64,000 bases of DNA from AB-137-C09 sp964645625 (GTDB lineage Bacteria; Pseudomonadota; Zetaproteobacteria; Mariprofundales; Mariprofundaceae). Of this stretch, positions 1 through 9,363 are shown one piece after another (the first letter of the stretch is position 1; the number at the start of each line of letters is the position of its first letter). A model generated the notes under the pieces. It was given only the letters and a program-made list of their open reading frames with translations. It searched no databases and was not told the origin of the DNA. The stretch covers positions 10,684 through 74,683 of the forward strand of contig CAZYAI010000006.1 in the NCBI GenBank assembly GCA_964645625.1, in the 5' to 3' direction. The translations under genes were made by a program, and so were the position numbers.

Positions 1-183
1 CGCCACGACTTGGTGAAAGGGCTGGCGTGGGAAGTCATTACGACCATCGGTTTTTTCTAAAAAATAATCAGCCAAGGCATCCCGTGCCTCGATATCGCTT
101 AATGCAGGGCTGTTTAATAATCGACGACTGGCAGCAGCATCAGGTATGGTCTCAATATCAAAAACAATAATATCACGTTGCAT
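1..183 (-). CDS. PolB-like 3'-5' exonuclease, N-terminal part only
   Basis: The 61 codons inside the window begin MQRDIIVFDIETIPD. This is the first exonuclease motif (DxE) of the DnaQ-like fold as it appears in the predicted PolB-like 3'-5' exonuclease family (DNA_pol_B_exo2). Family knowledge suggests a metal-dependent exonuclease whose cellular role is unsettled. The reading frame continues beyond base 1, so the later catalytic motifs cannot be checked. AGGAG lies five bases before the ATG at 183 and only two before the ATG at 186, so 183 is the better start. It is the last visible gene of a minus-strand group with the DUF6164 gene and ppx. Confidence 0.75.
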   Translation of the reverse strand, partial: MQRDIIVFDIETIPDAAASRRLLNSPALSDIEARDALADYFLEKTDGRNDFPRQPFHQVVA

Positions 184-199
184 CATCACTCCTTGTAGA

Positions 200-535
200 T
201 CAAAAAGAAAAAAGAAAAGGACTAAGCGTTACAAACAACACAAAAGCAATGAGTAAAACATAGAGTAGCGTTTGCCACGGATGGCTTAACCAATGTTGCC
301 AATGACTGATCGCCGGCGGTAGGGGAGTGCGTTGGCGTTGCGCTTGGTAGTCATCAAGGATTGCGTGGGCAGCCTTCGACTGGGCATCATCCCGCAACCA
401 AATCGCTGCTACGCCCAAGCCCCAGCTGCCTGCTGTGGTTTCATAGGTATCAATCCCACCATCGTTTAATAATGCACGAATGCTATCTGCCTCTTCATCA
501 GGCACATGACGAAGTCGCAAGAGTAACTCAGCCAT
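200..535 (-). CDS. DUF6164 family small membrane-anchored protein
   Basis: This 111-residue protein has an N-terminal soluble part (residues 1-70) with the pattern RLRHVPDEEADSIRALL, ending in a WGLGVAAIWLRDD block. One hydrophobic segment follows at about residues 88-108. The layout and motifs match the DUF6164 family, in which a DUF2007-like domain is followed by a C-terminal membrane anchor. No function is established for the family. The start overlaps the end of ppx by eight bases, so the two are probably co-translated. The short hydrophobic tail with almost no residues after it suggests an inner-membrane tail anchor (inference). Confidence 0.7.
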   Translation of the reverse strand: MAELLLRLRHVPDEEADSIRALLNDGGIDTYETTAGSWGLGVAAIWLRDDAQSKAAHAILDDYQAQRQRTPLPPAISHWQHWLSHPWQTLLYVLLIAFVLFVTLSPFLFSF

Positions 536-2099
536 CGCTAGTCACTACCTCGATGGTCATGGCACGCCCGAATACTGCTTCGGCATGTGCCGCTTGTTTT
601 TGTGCCGCCCAAGCTTCTAGCAGCAGATCACCTGTGCCGTGAAGTTGCAATAATAGCTGCTGTTGCTGATCGGTTGAAACCGTAATATTGCTGACATCGC
701 CGTTACGCTCTTTATTCATCGCCATCGCTAGACGCAACAGTAGCACCAAAGCATCCAATTGCTGTTGCTGATGTTTGGGTAGGCTGGCATAGAATTCATT
801 GTTATGAGAAGGCATTTTTTTGCGTTGGAAGCGCACAATCACCGCCAGCCAGTTCTTTTCTTCTTCGCTTAAACCAATCATGGGGGTGGCGCGTAAAATA
901 TAGGCAGCATGGCGATGATGACCATCGCTGCGAATGATAATACCCACCTCATGCACCAAGGCTGCGATACGTAACAACAGACGATGACGCAGCGATAAAC
1001 CATGTTCCTCAGCCAGTTCATCAAACAGCATCCTTGCCAAATGGCTGACGTGTTGCGCGTGATTTAAATCTACATGAAACCGCCGCCCCATCGCCACTGC
1101 CCATGACACAGCCTGACGACGAAGTGCTTTTTTGCTGGTTCCTTGCTCTTTACGCAATAGATCAATCAACACCCCTTCGGCAAGCCCCGTACAAGGGATC
1201 TGTAAGCGTGCAGGCTTGACCAAAGCCATAATGGACTTCAGCACCAGCAAGGCAGGAATAATCACATCAGCGCGATCAGGGCGTAATCCTAATTCTTCAA
1301 CGCGCTGCTGGTAATCCATGTTGCGTAACATTTTGCCGAGTTGTTTTAAATCGTCGTAACTGATGTCAGTTGCTGACTTGCTGTTTAACAGATCCACTGC
1401 AAGCGAGCCAATACATTCGATATTGCCGCCTGTTCCAATGCAAAAATCCACTTCAGCATCAAGGATTTCTTCTTTTACCTTGCGCTGCATAAAGCTGGCA
1501 TATTCCTCAACCAAACGCGCTAAGTCGGCTTCGTTACGGGCATTAGAAAAACGTTCCAACAGCCGCACCGTGCCCATTTTGAAGCTCTCTAGGGCAACGA
1601 TGTCCCCTTGCTCAGAGAGGGAAACTTCGACGCTGCCGCCGCCAATATCAATCAATAGAGCTTTTTTCTGATTAAACGTTGGCATAGCGTATTGAATCGC
1701 GGTATGCACCAAGCGCGCTTCTTCTTCGCCCGAGATTAACTCGATATGAAGGTCTGTTTGCTGTGCAATACGTTCGATCAGTTGTGTGCTGTTGCTGGCA
1801 GAGCGCAAAGCACTGGTGCCTGTTGCTCGGATGCAGGCTACAGGGTAGCGGTCGATGGCAGCACGAAAATGCTCGAATGCAGTCACAGCAAGATCCATCG
1901 TAGTTTCGGATAATACCCCAGAAGTAAAGGAATCTTTACCCAAACGCACCGCCTCACGTTGATAATAGACCAACTTGGTTTGCCCATCGGCATCCAGCCC
2001 ACCAATGCGCAAGCGCATGGCGTTAGAACCAATATCAATAGCGGCTACCAGTGATGCTGGTGCAACAGCTTCGATTTCCTGTGTGTTTTCACGCTCCAC
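528..2099 (-). CDS. ppx: exopolyphosphatase / pppGpp phosphatase (Ppx/GppA family)
   Basis: The 523-residue product hydrolyses inorganic polyphosphate and/or pppGpp, linking phosphate storage to the stringent response. Its N-terminal ASKHA half shows the phosphate-binding loops VAAIDIGSNAMRLRI (about residue 18) and LIDIGGGSVEVSL (about residue 148). The C-terminal part (from about residue 330) carries an HD-like segment, HRLLLRIAALVHEVG. The length is close to long Ppx enzymes (about 510). The start is GTG at 2099, with GAGGAG about nine bases upstream; an ATG eight bases earlier opens only five codons. Ppx and GppA cannot be told apart safely from sequence alone. Confidence 0.9.
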   Translation of the reverse strand: MERENTQEIEAVAPASLVAAIDIGSNAMRLRIGGLDADGQTKLVYYQREAVRLGKDSFTSGVLSETTMDLAVTAFEHFRAAIDRYPVACIRATGTSALRSASNSTQLIERIAQQTDLHIELISGEEEARLVHTAIQYAMPTFNQKKALLIDIGGGSVEVSLSEQGDIVALESFKMGTVRLLERFSNARNEADLARLVEEYASFMQRKVKEEILDAEVDFCIGTGGNIECIGSLAVDLLNSKSATDISYDDLKQLGKMLRNMDYQQRVEELGLRPDRADVIIPALLVLKSIMALVKPARLQIPCTGLAEGVLIDLLRKEQGTSKKALRRQAVSWAVAMGRRFHVDLNHAQHVSHLARMLFDELAEEHGLSLRHRLLLRIAALVHEVGIIIRSDGHHRHAAYILRATPMIGLSEEEKNWLAVIVRFQRKKMPSHNNEFYASLPKHQQQQLDALVLLLRLAMAMNKERNGDVSNITVSTDQQQQLLLQLHGTGDLLLEAWAAQKQAAHAEAVFGRAMTIEVVTSDG

Positions 2100-2221
2100 G
2101 GTTCATACTCCTCGTTCCCCTATCTATCAAGCACGGAAATATGCCCTGTTGCGACACAAATAACCACCCATATAACACTCATATAGTTGCCAAGATAAAA
2201 TCAAGCAAGCATGCTTTGGCG

Positions 2222-2941
2222 ATGGAAAGCATACGTTTTGACCCCCAAGAAATTGAAAAGTTTGAGGCTATTGCCGAAGAATGGTGGGATCCACACAAAC
2301 GATTTAAGCCGTTGCACCAGATCAATCCGCTGCGTTTGAATTATATTGCGCAGCGCGTCCAGTTGCCTTCGGCGCAGGTATTGGATGTTGGTTGCGGTGG
2401 CGGTTTGTTGGCAGAAGGCTTGGCGGCAAGCGGTGCCCATGTCTCTGGGATCGATCGCTCACCCAAGGCGTTATCTGTAGCTGCGTTGCATGCGCAAAAT
2501 AATCCGAAGGATGTAGCATCATGGCCGCCACAATACCACCAAAGCGATGCTCAAACATGGGCTACGGATCATCAATCCAGCTATGATGTCATCACCTGCC
2601 TTGAGGTGTTGGAGCATGTGCCTGATGTTCAGGCAGTGCTGGATGCTTGTAGTCAGATGTTAAAGCCTGGTGGTGTATTCTTCTTCGCCACCTTAAATCG
2701 CACGCCGCAATCTTACCTTAAAGCGATTATTGGCGCGGAATATATTTTAGGTTGGTTGCCCAAAGGTACGCACAGCCATGCCAAATTTATTCGCCCTTCA
2801 GAAATGATCGAAGGTTTACGCCGCAGCGGTTTAGATACCGTTGATGTACAAGGCATGAGCTACCAATGGTGGTGTGACAACTTCGTATTAGATGCTGATT
2901 TATCGGTCAACTATTTAGGCTATGCACGCAAGGGGGGATGA
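2222..2941 (+). CDS. ubiG: ubiquinone biosynthesis O-methyltransferase UbiG
   Basis: UbiG methylates two hydroxyl groups during ubiquinone synthesis, using S-adenosylmethionine. The SAM-binding motif VLDVGCGGGLLAEGLA is at residues 53-68. The N-terminal FDPQEIEKFEAIAEEWWDP block, in which the substrate domain lies ahead of the Rossmann fold, is typical of UbiG. The frame is open far upstream, but ATG 2222 gives 239 residues, matching the family length of about 240. No strong ribosome site precedes it. The stop overlaps the start of the CinA-like gene (ATGA). Its presence implies a ubiquinone-based respiratory chain. Confidence 0.93.
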   Translation: MESIRFDPQEIEKFEAIAEEWWDPHKRFKPLHQINPLRLNYIAQRVQLPSAQVLDVGCGGGLLAEGLAASGAHVSGIDRSPKALSVAALHAQNNPKDVASWPPQYHQSDAQTWATDHQSSYDVITCLEVLEHVPDVQAVLDACSQMLKPGGVFFFATLNRTPQSYLKAIIGAEYILGWLPKGTHSHAKFIRPSEMIEGLRRSGLDTVDVQGMSYQWWCDNFVLDADLSVNYLGYARKGG

Positions 2942-3681
2942 CCATGTCCAGTAGCACACACCAGACCGCTGCCCTATTGATTATCGGTAACGAAATTCTC
3001 TCTGGACGTACGCGTGATGCGAATGCTTGGCTTGCCAATCAAAAATTATTCCAACGCGGTTGCCGAGTGCAAGAAGTGGCGATCGTCCCCGATCAACAAG
3101 CGATGATTGTCCGTACCTTGCAACGTTTGGCCAAGGACTATGATGCGGTTATCACCAGCGGTGGTATTGGTCCTACCCATGACGATATCACGATGGATTG
3201 CGTCGCCGAAGCGTGGGGCGTTCCCTTAGAAGAATACGATGAAGTGATGCTATTGATGCGTCAGCGTTATGGTGAACAGGGGGTTAACGAAGGTCGCCGC
3301 CGTATGGCGCGACTTCCCCAAGGCGCGGAGATGATTATTTGCCCTGCTACCATTGCGCCTGGCGCAAAAATTCATAACGTGTATGTATTAGCGGGCGTGC
3401 CACACATCTTTGCTTCGCAACTGGGTGCTATATTGCAAGATTTTGGTGACCGCCCTTTTTTACGCCAAGAAATTTCAGTGAACCTTGCTGAAAGCGTTTT
3501 TGCCGCAGCACTTGGAAAGCTACAGATGTCACATCCAACCGTAGAGATTGGCTCTTACCCTGCGCGTTGCGGCAATGCCCCCAGTGGTAAAATTTGCCTC
3601 ACCTCGCAATCAGAGGATGACTTACATGCAGCCAAAATCGCTATTGAAGCGATGTTAGAATCATTATCAGGAGCATTATGA
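2938..3681 (+). CDS. CinA-like molybdopterin-binding domain protein
   Basis: This 247-residue protein corresponds to the N-terminal MoaB/MogA-like domain of CinA. Motifs seen are IIGNEILSGRTRDANAWLAN (residues about 14-35) and TSGGIGPTHDDITMD (about residues 79-93), the expected cofactor or nucleotide loop. There is no C-terminal nicotinamide-nucleotide amidase domain, so it is a stand-alone CinA-N protein. In related proteins this domain has been linked to ADP-ribose pyrophosphatase activity; that is family knowledge and untested here. It overlaps ubiG by ATGA at its 5' end and the next gene by ATGA at its 3' end, indicating a three-gene operon. Confidence 0.85.
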   Translation: MTMSSSTHQTAALLIIGNEILSGRTRDANAWLANQKLFQRGCRVQEVAIVPDQQAMIVRTLQRLAKDYDAVITSGGIGPTHDDITMDCVAEAWGVPLEEYDEVMLLMRQRYGEQGVNEGRRRMARLPQGAEMIICPATIAPGAKIHNVYVLAGVPHIFASQLGAILQDFGDRPFLRQEISVNLAESVFAAALGKLQMSHPTVEIGSYPARCGNAPSGKICLTSQSEDDLHAAKIAIEAMLESLSGAL

Positions 3682-4238
3682 TGAATACCCCTACAACAAC
3701 ACAGCATAAAGAAGATCAAAACATGGAGCACAATTCCGCTTCACCTGCGGAAGCGGAAGCCCCAGTTGCAGCGCAAGAAGCGCAAGAATCCGCTACAAGT
3801 ACACCAGAAACCCCTGTGCAAGACCATGCAGCAAGTGCGGCACAGGCTGCATTACCATCAGCACCAGAAGCTGAATCTAATCCATTGTTGAAATCCTTGC
3901 CTTTATTGCTTTCTTTGGCGGCATTGTTGTTGGCAAGTTATGCTTTTTTTATTGCCCAACAAAGTGGCGGTGATCAGCAAGCCCAAATTCAAAGTCTTGC
4001 CATGCGCATGGGCGGGCTTGAAAATCAAACCGACACCTTGCAAAGCCAAATGGATAAAATGGGTGCGGTGGCAGAGAATCAACGCGAGGTGATGATTCAT
4101 AATGAATTAAGTACCATTGCCAGTAGTTTACAAAAGATCGCGCCATTAGCGCAAGGCGAGCAACAAGCCTTGATTCAGCAAATGCAGCAGTTATTGGATG
4201 GCAAATCCAACAGCAGCGAATCCACAGATCAGCAATAA
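3678..4238 (+). CDS. acidic Ala/Glu-rich single-pass membrane protein with coiled coil
   Basis: I do not recognise a family. The 186-residue product has an Ala/Glu/Pro/Ser-rich, low-complexity N-terminal third (residues 1-70). One hydrophobic segment follows at about residues 74-93 (LPLLLSLAALLLASYAFF). The C-terminal stretch is Gln-rich and likely coiled-coil (residues about 97-175), with heptad-like leucines and methionines (MGGLENQTDTLQSQMDKM). The expected topology is a cytoplasmic acidic tail with a periplasmic coiled coil, or the reverse. The ribosome site AGGAG lies just before ATG 3678, which overlaps the CinA-like stop. It is probably translationally coupled to ubiG and the CinA-like gene. 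Confidence 0.6.
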   Translation: MMNTPTTTQHKEDQNMEHNSASPAEAEAPVAAQEAQESATSTPETPVQDHAASAAQAALPSAPEAESNPLLKSLPLLLSLAALLLASYAFFIAQQSGGDQQAQIQSLAMRMGGLENQTDTLQSQMDKMGAVAENQREVMIHNELSTIASSLQKIAPLAQGEQQALIQQMQQLLDGKSNSSESTDQQ

Positions 4239-4256
4239 GTCACTGATATAGTATAC

Positions 4257-4405
4257 AGTCTTGCGTTTGTTCTCTGGATTACGGATCAAGTCCGCAATGA
4301 CGTGGTTTCCCTGCGTCATGCCGCGCTTGATGCGGTATCCAATCTTGCGTCCGTTCTCTCCGTTATGCCGCATTTGATGCGGTATTGCGGAGTAAGTCCG
4401 CAATG
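4257..4405. repeat. intergenic palindromic repeat cluster
   Basis: Between the membrane-protein gene and the nuclease gene lies a run of related short palindromes. One unit reads CTCTGGATTACGGATCAAGT followed by CCGCAATGACG. A hairpin ATTGCGGA-GTAAG-TCCGCAAT sits at 4384-4404, and two copies of TTGATGCGGTAT occur. A similar unit recurs at 43172-43201. The element is non-coding and looks like a decayed interspersed repeat. Confidence 0.6.
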
Positions 4406-4435
4406 ATGCATTGTTTTTAAAACATCGGAGAACCC

Positions 4436-5689
4436 ATGAAGTTTATTCACGCTGCTGATTTACATCTTGATAGTCCTTTGCGTGGTTTGAGCCGTTATGA
4501 GGATGCACCTGCCGAACGCTTGCGCGGGGCGACTCGCTGTGCTTTTGAACAATTGATTGAACTTGCCGTGCGCGAAGCCGTTGATTTCGTGTTATTAGCG
4601 GGTGATATTTATGATGGTGATTGGCATGATTTTAAGACGGGCTTGTACTTTCGCGAACAGATGGCGCGTTTGGGTCGTGCCCATATCCCTGTTTATATCA
4701 TCCACGGCAATCACGATGCTGCCAGTGTTATCTCTAAACAATTAAGTTTACCTGACCATGTTCATGTATGTTCCAGCCGCACGGTGGAAAGCTTTGTGCT
4801 GGATGATTTGGGGGCGGCGATTCATGGGCGCAGCTTCCCTAAACGCGCCATGACACAGGATTTGGTGCCTGATTACCCTGAGCCTGTGGCGGGCTATGTG
4901 AATATTGGCTTGTTGCACACCAGCTTAACAGGTCGCCAAGGGCATGACAGTTACGCGCCTACCGACCTTAGCACCTTGATCGGGAAAGGTTACGATTATT
5001 GGGCTTTGGGTCATGTGCATAAGCGTGAAGTAGTCAACGAGGCACAGCCGCGTGTGGTGTTCCCTGGGAATATTCAAGGGCGGCATGCCAAAGAAACTGG
5101 CGCAAAGGGTTGCGAATTGGTGACCATCGAAGCAGGGGCGATGGAAGCAACGTTTGTACCCTTAGACGTGCTACGTTGGCAGCAATTGTCGCTGGACGTG
5201 AGTGGCTTAGCGCATATTGATGACGTTGCTCCTTGCTTTCAAAAGGCGATGAGCGCGTTGTTAGCGGATGATGCCGTGGATTTTTATGCTTTGCGCATCC
5301 AATTAACGGGCGCGACTGCGCTTGCTGCCGTGGAGGCTGAACAACCTGGTACATTGGATGCTGCAATTCGAGCTGCTGCTCAAGATGTTGCCGTCGATGT
5401 GTGGGTGGAGAAGGTGCAGCTATCCATTACTGCACCCTTGGATCGTGAACTGATGGCACAACGCCAAGATGCTGTGGGGGAGTTGATTCGTATGGTGGAT
5501 GGTATTGCGGCGGATGAAGCGGCCTTAACAGCACTGGTGGATGGCGAAACACAAGCCTTGCTGAAGTATGTACCGCGTGACGTACAAGACAGTGACGCGC
5601 TGCCTCTTGATGCTTTATCGTTATTGCGCGATGCCGAAGCTACAGTGTTGGCATTATTGGCTTCCGCTGAGGTAACACATGAAAATTAA
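4436..5689 (+). CDS. SbcD/YhaO-like DNA repair metallophosphoesterase
   Basis: The 417-residue protein is a calcineurin-type nuclease subunit of the Mre11/SbcD/YhaO group. The motifs appear in order: HAADLHLDSPLRGL (residues 4-17), LLAGDIYDGD (about 54-63), IIHGNHDA (about 87-94), GLLHTSLTG (about 157-165) and WALGHVHKR (about 184-192). These provide the two-metal site. The C-terminal half is variable, as in YhaO. The gene overlaps the following ATPase gene by 11 bases, which is the usual two-subunit arrangement. Because the ATPase partner is interrupted, the complex may be inactive in this strain (inference). Confidence 0.88.
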   Translation: MKFIHAADLHLDSPLRGLSRYEDAPAERLRGATRCAFEQLIELAVREAVDFVLLAGDIYDGDWHDFKTGLYFREQMARLGRAHIPVYIIHGNHDAASVISKQLSLPDHVHVCSSRTVESFVLDDLGAAIHGRSFPKRAMTQDLVPDYPEPVAGYVNIGLLHTSLTGRQGHDSYAPTDLSTLIGKGYDYWALGHVHKREVVNEAQPRVVFPGNIQGRHAKETGAKGCELVTIEAGAMEATFVPLDVLRWQQLSLDVSGLAHIDDVAPCFQKAMSALLADDAVDFYALRIQLTGATALAAVEAEQPGTLDAAIRAAAQDVAVDVWVEKVQLSITAPLDRELMAQRQDAVGELIRMVDGIAADEAALTALVDGETQALLKYVPRDVQDSDALPLDALSLLRDAEATVLALLASAEVTHEN

Positions 5690-7115
5690 ACGTTTATTGT
5701 TGCAAGCGTTTGGCCCATTCACCAATCATGTGATTGATTTTGCTGCGGCTGATGGCAACAGTAATGTACACGTCATTTATGGTCAAAATGAGGCGGGTAA
5801 ATCATCGGCATTGCGAGCGATGATGGATTTGCGCTTCGGCATTGAAGCCAAAAGTAACGATAATTTTATACATGATTACAAAGCCATGCGGGTCGGGGCA
5901 GATTTTGAAACTGCCAGTGGTGAAACCTTGTCGCTGATGCGGCGAAAAGGGAATAAAAACCAGCTTGGCCTTATTGCCGCTGACGGCAGTACGACGTTTG
6001 ATGAACAGCGCATATCCCGCGAGCATGTATTGGCTTTAAGCGATGGTTTGAGCCGCCATGATTTTGCCTTGATGTTTGGCATTAACCATCAACGTTTGCG
6101 CGAAGGTGGCATGTTGTTACTCAAAGGTGAAGGGGAGTTGGGCGCAGCCTTGTTTGAGGCGAGTACAGGTATGCGCGGCGTGCAAAGTATTTTAAGTAAG
6201 CTGGACGATGCGGCAAAAGCCTATTATGCCCCGCGTGCAAAAAATGCCATCATTCCTGTAGCAAAAAAACAATGGGAAGATGAAAAAAAGCGATTGAATG
6301 AATCCCTGCTGCGGCCTAAAGATTGGCAGCAATGCTATGATGCACAGCAGCAGGCGAAGCAAGCCCTAAAGCAGATTGATCGCACATTAGAGCAACAGCG
6401 CAGGCATAAAAATAAACTCACCCAATGGCGCAGCATTGCGCCGTTGTTGCAGGACTACGATGCTGCTGTGCGTTGCTTACAACCGTTGTTGGATGCACCA
6501 GACTTGGCCGATGATGCCGCAGCCCAGCGTTTACATGCTGAGCAAGCGCATCATCATGCCCAAACGACGGCAGAGCAGGCAACACTTGAGCAAACGCAAT
6601 GCCGCGAAGCGTTGGCAGCGTTGCATATTGAACCGCTATTGTTGCAACATCGCGCCACTATCAAACGTTTGGCTGCTAAAATTGATTTGGTGATGCAAAG
6701 TCGTAGTGACATGGTGCAAGCGCGACAACACATTGAGCAACAACAGCAAGATTTAACAGCTGCCGCACGGCGCATCAGTCCTGCCCATGATGTGGCAGAG
6801 GTTTTGGCTAGCTTATTGTCGCAGGCGGATGCAAAAGAGCTTGGTCAAGCACTCGATGGTTTGGCTACAGCGCGTGCCGATGCACAACGCCTAGAGCAGG
6901 CTATGGCAGCGCAGCAAGCCGTGGCAGAGCAACAAACGCTAAATATCACCTTGCCAACAGCGAATATGCGTCAACATGTGCTAGCAGCATTGCAACAAGC
7001 GCAAGCCTTGGGTGATAACAGTAAACGGATCAAGCAGTTGCAGCAGGCAAGTGCAAAAAGCATGGCGCAGTTTCAGCAAGCTTTGTATGAGTTAGGCATG
7101 ACTGACGAAGCATAA
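5679..7115 (+). CDS. YhaN/SbcC-like ATPase, N-terminal half (gene interrupted)
   Basis: This is the first 478 codons of a Rad50/SbcC/YhaN-type ATPase. It begins MKIKRLLLQAFGPFTNH and has the Walker A motif YGQNEAGKSSALRAM at about residues 35-49. A Gln/Ala-rich coiled coil starts near residue 210. The frame stops at TAA 7113-7115 in the middle of the coiled coil, with no Walker B or signature motif yet. The codons directly after the stop continue the coiled coil in the same frame to 9176, so this is half of one ancestral gene of about 1,165 codons. The start overlaps the nuclease gene. Confidence 0.8.
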   Translation: MKIKRLLLQAFGPFTNHVIDFAAADGNSNVHVIYGQNEAGKSSALRAMMDLRFGIEAKSNDNFIHDYKAMRVGADFETASGETLSLMRRKGNKNQLGLIAADGSTTFDEQRISREHVLALSDGLSRHDFALMFGINHQRLREGGMLLLKGEGELGAALFEASTGMRGVQSILSKLDDAAKAYYAPRAKNAIIPVAKKQWEDEKKRLNESLLRPKDWQQCYDAQQQAKQALKQIDRTLEQQRRHKNKLTQWRSIAPLLQDYDAAVRCLQPLLDAPDLADDAAAQRLHAEQAHHHAQTTAEQATLEQTQCREALAALHIEPLLLQHRATIKRLAAKIDLVMQSRSDMVQARQHIEQQQQDLTAAARRISPAHDVAEVLASLLSQADAKELGQALDGLATARADAQRLEQAMAAQQAVAEQQTLNITLPTANMRQHVLAALQQAQALGDNSKRIKQLQQASAKSMAQFQQALYELGMTDEA

Positions 7116-7133
7116 TTACGCGCGGTTCAACCG

Positions 7134-9176
7134 TTGTTGGATGCCGAACTTAAAGCGGCGCAGCAGCAATGGCAGCAGCTAGCGGAAACCATGAAGCAGC
7201 AACGCGAGGAAGAAAAACGACTGGCAACGATACAGCAGCAACAAGAGCAAGCGCGGCAACGGTTGGTAGCAGGTGGTGACATCATCACCCTTGATCTATT
7301 GCGTCACACACGGCAACAACGCGATCACGATTGGCAGACTTTGCGGCAACAGTTAGCCGCGCAAGAGAACATTGCACCAGCAGCATTACAAGCATTTGAA
7401 GTGTTGACGAAGCAGGCGGATGATCAGGCAGATATGCTACGCGATGATGTGAAACGGGCGGCGCAATACGAACAGATTTCAGCACAACTGCTTGATGTGG
7501 CACAACAGCAAGCAAACTTGGCGGCAGCGCAAACACTTAGCCATAAGCAGCAAACGACGCTGGAGCATGATTGGAGCGAACGTTTGAACGCTGCGCATCT
7601 TCTGCCCAATTTATTGCCCGATGCTGTAGCCGAATGGCAGCAAAAACGCAGTGCCGCGCTGCAATTATTACATCGCCATCATGAACTTGAGGATGAGCAT
7701 CAACAGCTTGCGGCAAGCATGCAGGAAGCGGCTACAGCGTTGCAGCAAGCGTTACAGGAAGCCGCTATTTCTCATGCATCGGATGCCAGTTTGTCATCAT
7801 TGATTGCTACCGCTCAGCAGTGGGAGAGAGAGATTACCGCAAGCGAAGCGCGGCAAGAAGAGCAGCAAAAGGCTACGGCGCAACGTAAGCGTGAGCACCG
7901 TCGCAACGTGCAAGCACTGAAGCAGGCACAGGATGCGATGCAGCAATATCAAAGCGTGGTGCAAGCCTATATGCCAAGGTTGTTTTTAGCAGGTGACAGC
8001 AGCATAGCAGCAGTGCGAGCGCGTTTGGATGAGCTTAATGCATTAGATCAAGCACACAGCCAACAACGGCAAAGCGAACAACAATTACAACATCACGCGG
8101 CAACGATTGCGGCATTTGATGAACAGGCGGCACTACTTGCAAGCGTAGTGGAAGAAGCAGCAATCGTGGATGCAGTTGATTTTGCCGAGCGTATGCAACA
8201 ACGGTTGGAGGCTTCTGAGACGCAACAGCAACAAAAAGAACGGATACTCAAAGATGTGCAGCGTGCTGAACAACAAGGTGCAACAGCCGAGCAAGCATTG
8301 CAGCAGCAACAAGCACGGTTGCAGGCATTGTGTTTGGCGGCGGGCGTGGATGCGCTTGAAGCGTTGCCTGAACAGGAACAGCGCGCCCAAGAGAAGAAAC
8401 ACTACCAGACAAAGGTGAACGATTTAACCAAGCAATTACGTCAGGCATCTCCCGATGATATAGCCACCTTGCGTGGTCAATTGGATGGCTACGATATTGC
8501 TGCGCTTGAGACCGATTTGAAGGATAATGAAGCGACGATTCAACGTTTATGTGCAGAACAACAGCAGGCACACGAAGTGCTGAACAAAGCGAATCATGCT
8601 TTGCAAGCGTTGGATACTTCCAATGAAGCAGCGGCAGCCCGCGAAGCAATGGAATCAGCAATCGCTACATGTGCGACGTCCATTGCACCGTGGGCGCGTT
8701 TGAAGCTGGCGCACACGCTGTTGCAACGCGCTGTGAACCAATTTAGGGAACAATCGCAAGCACCGATGCTGCTTGGTGCTTCGCACTATTTCGCTTTGAT
8801 GACGGATGGGCGTTATAGCGGTTTGCTGGTGGATGACTCAGAAAAAGCTGGCTTGGTATTGTTGGCAAAACGTCACGATGGCAGCACGATTCCCATCAGT
8901 GCCATGAGCGAGGGAACGCTGGATCAACTGTATTTGTCGCTGCGGCTTGCATCATTGGATATGCGCAGTCAAAAAAACGCGGTGATGCCATTGGTGTTGG
9001 ATGATGTGCTCATGACCTCTGATGACCATCGTGCTGCCCATACCTTGCGCGCCTTAGCCAGCTTTGCCGAACATGGGCAGGTGTTATTATTTACCCACCA
9101 TCATCACATCACTACCCTTGCTAAGCAGACGCTGACAAAAGAAGGCGTGTGTATTCATGAGTTGGTGATGCATTAG
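7134..9176 (+). CDS. YhaN/SbcC-like ATPase, C-terminal half (gene interrupted)
   Basis: This segment is in the same frame as the preceding one and carries the rest of the long Gln-rich coiled coil. It then has the C-terminal ATPase lobe: a signature-like LDQLYLSLRLASLD, the Walker B motif MPLVLDDVLMTSDD and the H-loop region LLFTHHHH. The earliest start in frame is a TTG at 7134, with no recognisable ribosome site. Independent translation is therefore doubtful. Without the Walker A half it could bind nucleotide only if both halves are made and associate. The simplest reading is a nonsense-mutated pseudogene or a base error. Confidence 0.75.
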   Translation: MLDAELKAAQQQWQQLAETMKQQREEEKRLATIQQQQEQARQRLVAGGDIITLDLLRHTRQQRDHDWQTLRQQLAAQENIAPAALQAFEVLTKQADDQADMLRDDVKRAAQYEQISAQLLDVAQQQANLAAAQTLSHKQQTTLEHDWSERLNAAHLLPNLLPDAVAEWQQKRSAALQLLHRHHELEDEHQQLAASMQEAATALQQALQEAAISHASDASLSSLIATAQQWEREITASEARQEEQQKATAQRKREHRRNVQALKQAQDAMQQYQSVVQAYMPRLFLAGDSSIAAVRARLDELNALDQAHSQQRQSEQQLQHHAATIAAFDEQAALLASVVEEAAIVDAVDFAERMQQRLEASETQQQQKERILKDVQRAEQQGATAEQALQQQQARLQALCLAAGVDALEALPEQEQRAQEKKHYQTKVNDLTKQLRQASPDDIATLRGQLDGYDIAALETDLKDNEATIQRLCAEQQQAHEVLNKANHALQALDTSNEAAAAREAMESAIATCATSIAPWARLKLAHTLLQRAVNQFREQSQAPMLLGASHYFALMTDGRYSGLLVDDSEKAGLVLLAKRHDGSTIPISAMSEGTLDQLYLSLRLASLDMRSQKNAVMPLVLDDVLMTSDDHRAAHTLRALASFAEHGQVLLFTHHHHITTLAKQTLTKEGVCIHELVMH

Positions 9177-9363
9177 CTGCCAATCTGGTGCAATAAAACA
9201 CCGTTGCCATAGCAGGTCAAAACGTCAGGCTAGTTCATTACACAGATCACATAAGCCTGTTAAACGTTGACAATGAGTTATGAAACATGAGTTTTTGTTA
9301 GTAAAGCAGTGTGTTAACGGGTATTACACAATCATGTGTAGGCTAAAATCTTAGGGTGTTGTT

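Noticed and set aside
7090..7140. Frameshift as the cause of the yhaN split
   Set aside because: The frames before and after the stop are the same, so a single nonsense change or base error is sufficient.
9267..9295. TTGACA as the -35 element of a promoter for the GRDP-like gene
   Set aside because: No acceptable -10 hexamer follows at 16 to 18 bases, so it was not annotated.
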